A stretch of DNA of 12,911 nucleotides from an uncultured Verrucomicrobiota bacterium (lineage in GTDB: Bacteria; Verrucomicrobiota; Kiritimatiellia; RFP12; UBA1067): the NCBI GenBank assembly GCA_945483525.1, contig CALYRV010000051.1:1-12911 (forward strand), in the 5' to 3' direction. Positions within the stretch are counted from its first letter, which is position 1; each line of letters begins with the position of its first letter. Under the pieces are notes generated by a model. That model was not told where the DNA came from. It saw nothing but the letters and a program-made list of their open reading frames with translations, and ran no database searches. Of this stretch, positions 12,483 through 12,911 are shown one piece after another. A program made the translations under genes and the position numbers.

Positions 12483-12911
12483 TCAAATATGACTCGGCGT
12501 CTCGATTCCCAGCAGATTCAGCCCCTTGGAAAGGACCGAACCGAAGAGCGCGCAGAGACGGAGCCGCGCATTGCGGACCGCCTCTTCGCTCTTCAGGATC
12601 GGCGAATTCTGATAGAAGCTCGAGTAGAGCTGCGCGGTCTGGAAAAGATAGTCCGCGAGGACGCTCGGCTTGTACGCCTCCGCCGCACGGACGACCGCGC
12701 CGGGGAACTCCAGGAGCTGCAATGCAAGGCGCTTTTCCGCCGGAGTCTGTACCGAGAAGCTTCCCGGCTTCTCGACATTCAAACCCCCGACCTTGTCCAT
12801 CAGCGAGCACACGCGTGCATAGGCGTACTGGAGGTACGGACCTGAATTGCCCTCAAGCGCCAGCGCCTTGTCCCAGCTGAAGTCGATGTCGGTGATCGGA
12901 TCGTGCGAAAG
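12483..12911 (-). CDS. argS: Arginyl-tRNA synthetase, C-terminal fragment
   Basis: Attaches arginine to tRNA(Arg). The last 142 residues are in the window and the gene continues past the right edge. The fragment begins LSHDPITDIDFSWDKALALEGNSGPYLQYAYAR, the conserved ArgS segment before the anticodon-binding domain, followed by the DALR-type helical domain. It ends with LRLCALFGSVLSKGLNLLGIETPSHI, the typical ArgS C-terminus (usually LGIEAPE.M). The next gene starts 33 bases after the stop. Confidence 0.95.
   Translation of the reverse strand, partial: LSHDPITDIDFSWDKALALEGNSGPYLQYAYARVCSLMDKVGGLNVEKPGSFSVQTPAEKRLALQLLEFPGAVVRAAEAYKPSVLADYLFQTAQLYSSFYQNSPILKSEEAVRNARLRLCALFGSVLSKGLNLLGIETPSHI

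Noticed and set aside
1..12911. tRNA, rRNA, insertion sequences or attachment sites
   Set aside because: Read-through of the gaps (all under about 170 bases) showed no tRNA-like fold, transposase or flanking direct repeats.

Overview
The window is a tightly packed bacterial segment in which every convincing gene lies on the minus strand, so transcription runs from high to low coordinates. GC content looks moderate to fairly high (60-base samples range from about 47% in fic to over 60% near 12 kb). TATAAT-type -10 boxes, Shine-Dalgarno sites and split class I fumarase subunits show it is bacterial. The long PFK type and the heptanucleotide repeats at gene junctions would fit a PVC-superphylum bacterium (Kiritimatiellota or Verrucomicrobiota), but that is only a guess and no marker gene here proves it.

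Right part (about 12911 to 5740) is chromosomal housekeeping. In transcription order: the 3' end of argS; an HTH-EIIA(PTS) fusion; queD; an orphan PAS-PAS protein with its own promoter; an RluA-family pseudouridine synthase; fumarase alpha and beta subunits; a group-II-like 6-phosphofructokinase; an MscS channel; and a strong hairpin terminator at 5743-5786. This stretch carries short tandem heptamers at gene edges and inside fumA, and a 72-base inverted-repeat element inserted in frame in fumA.

Left part (about 5690 to 1) is a defence island holding a type III-B CRISPR (Cmr) system. In transcription order: a Fic AMP-transferase with a palindromic promoter; a CARF protein of the NE0113/TIGR02584 type whose C-terminus looks like an OmpR-type winged helix rather than a HEPN nuclease; a DUF1874/Crn2-type ring nuclease; a short Cas10/Cmr2 lacking the HD nuclease domain but keeping GGDD; cmr3; and the start of cmr4, which runs off the left edge. 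No CRISPR array, cas1/cas2, cas6, cmr1, cmr5 or cmr6 is visible; the remaining cmr genes probably lie beyond position 1.

Proposed working model (inference): target RNA binding activates the Cas10 GGDD site to make cyclic oligoadenylate. The CARF-winged-helix protein senses it and changes transcription. Crn2 degrades the signal. The fic and CARF promoters share a near-identical 17-base element (15 of 17 positions), so Fic may be a regulated effector or sensor of this circuit. A type III system whose visible CARF output is a transcription factor next to a Fic enzyme, rather than a CARF-HEPN RNase, is the most interesting possibility here.
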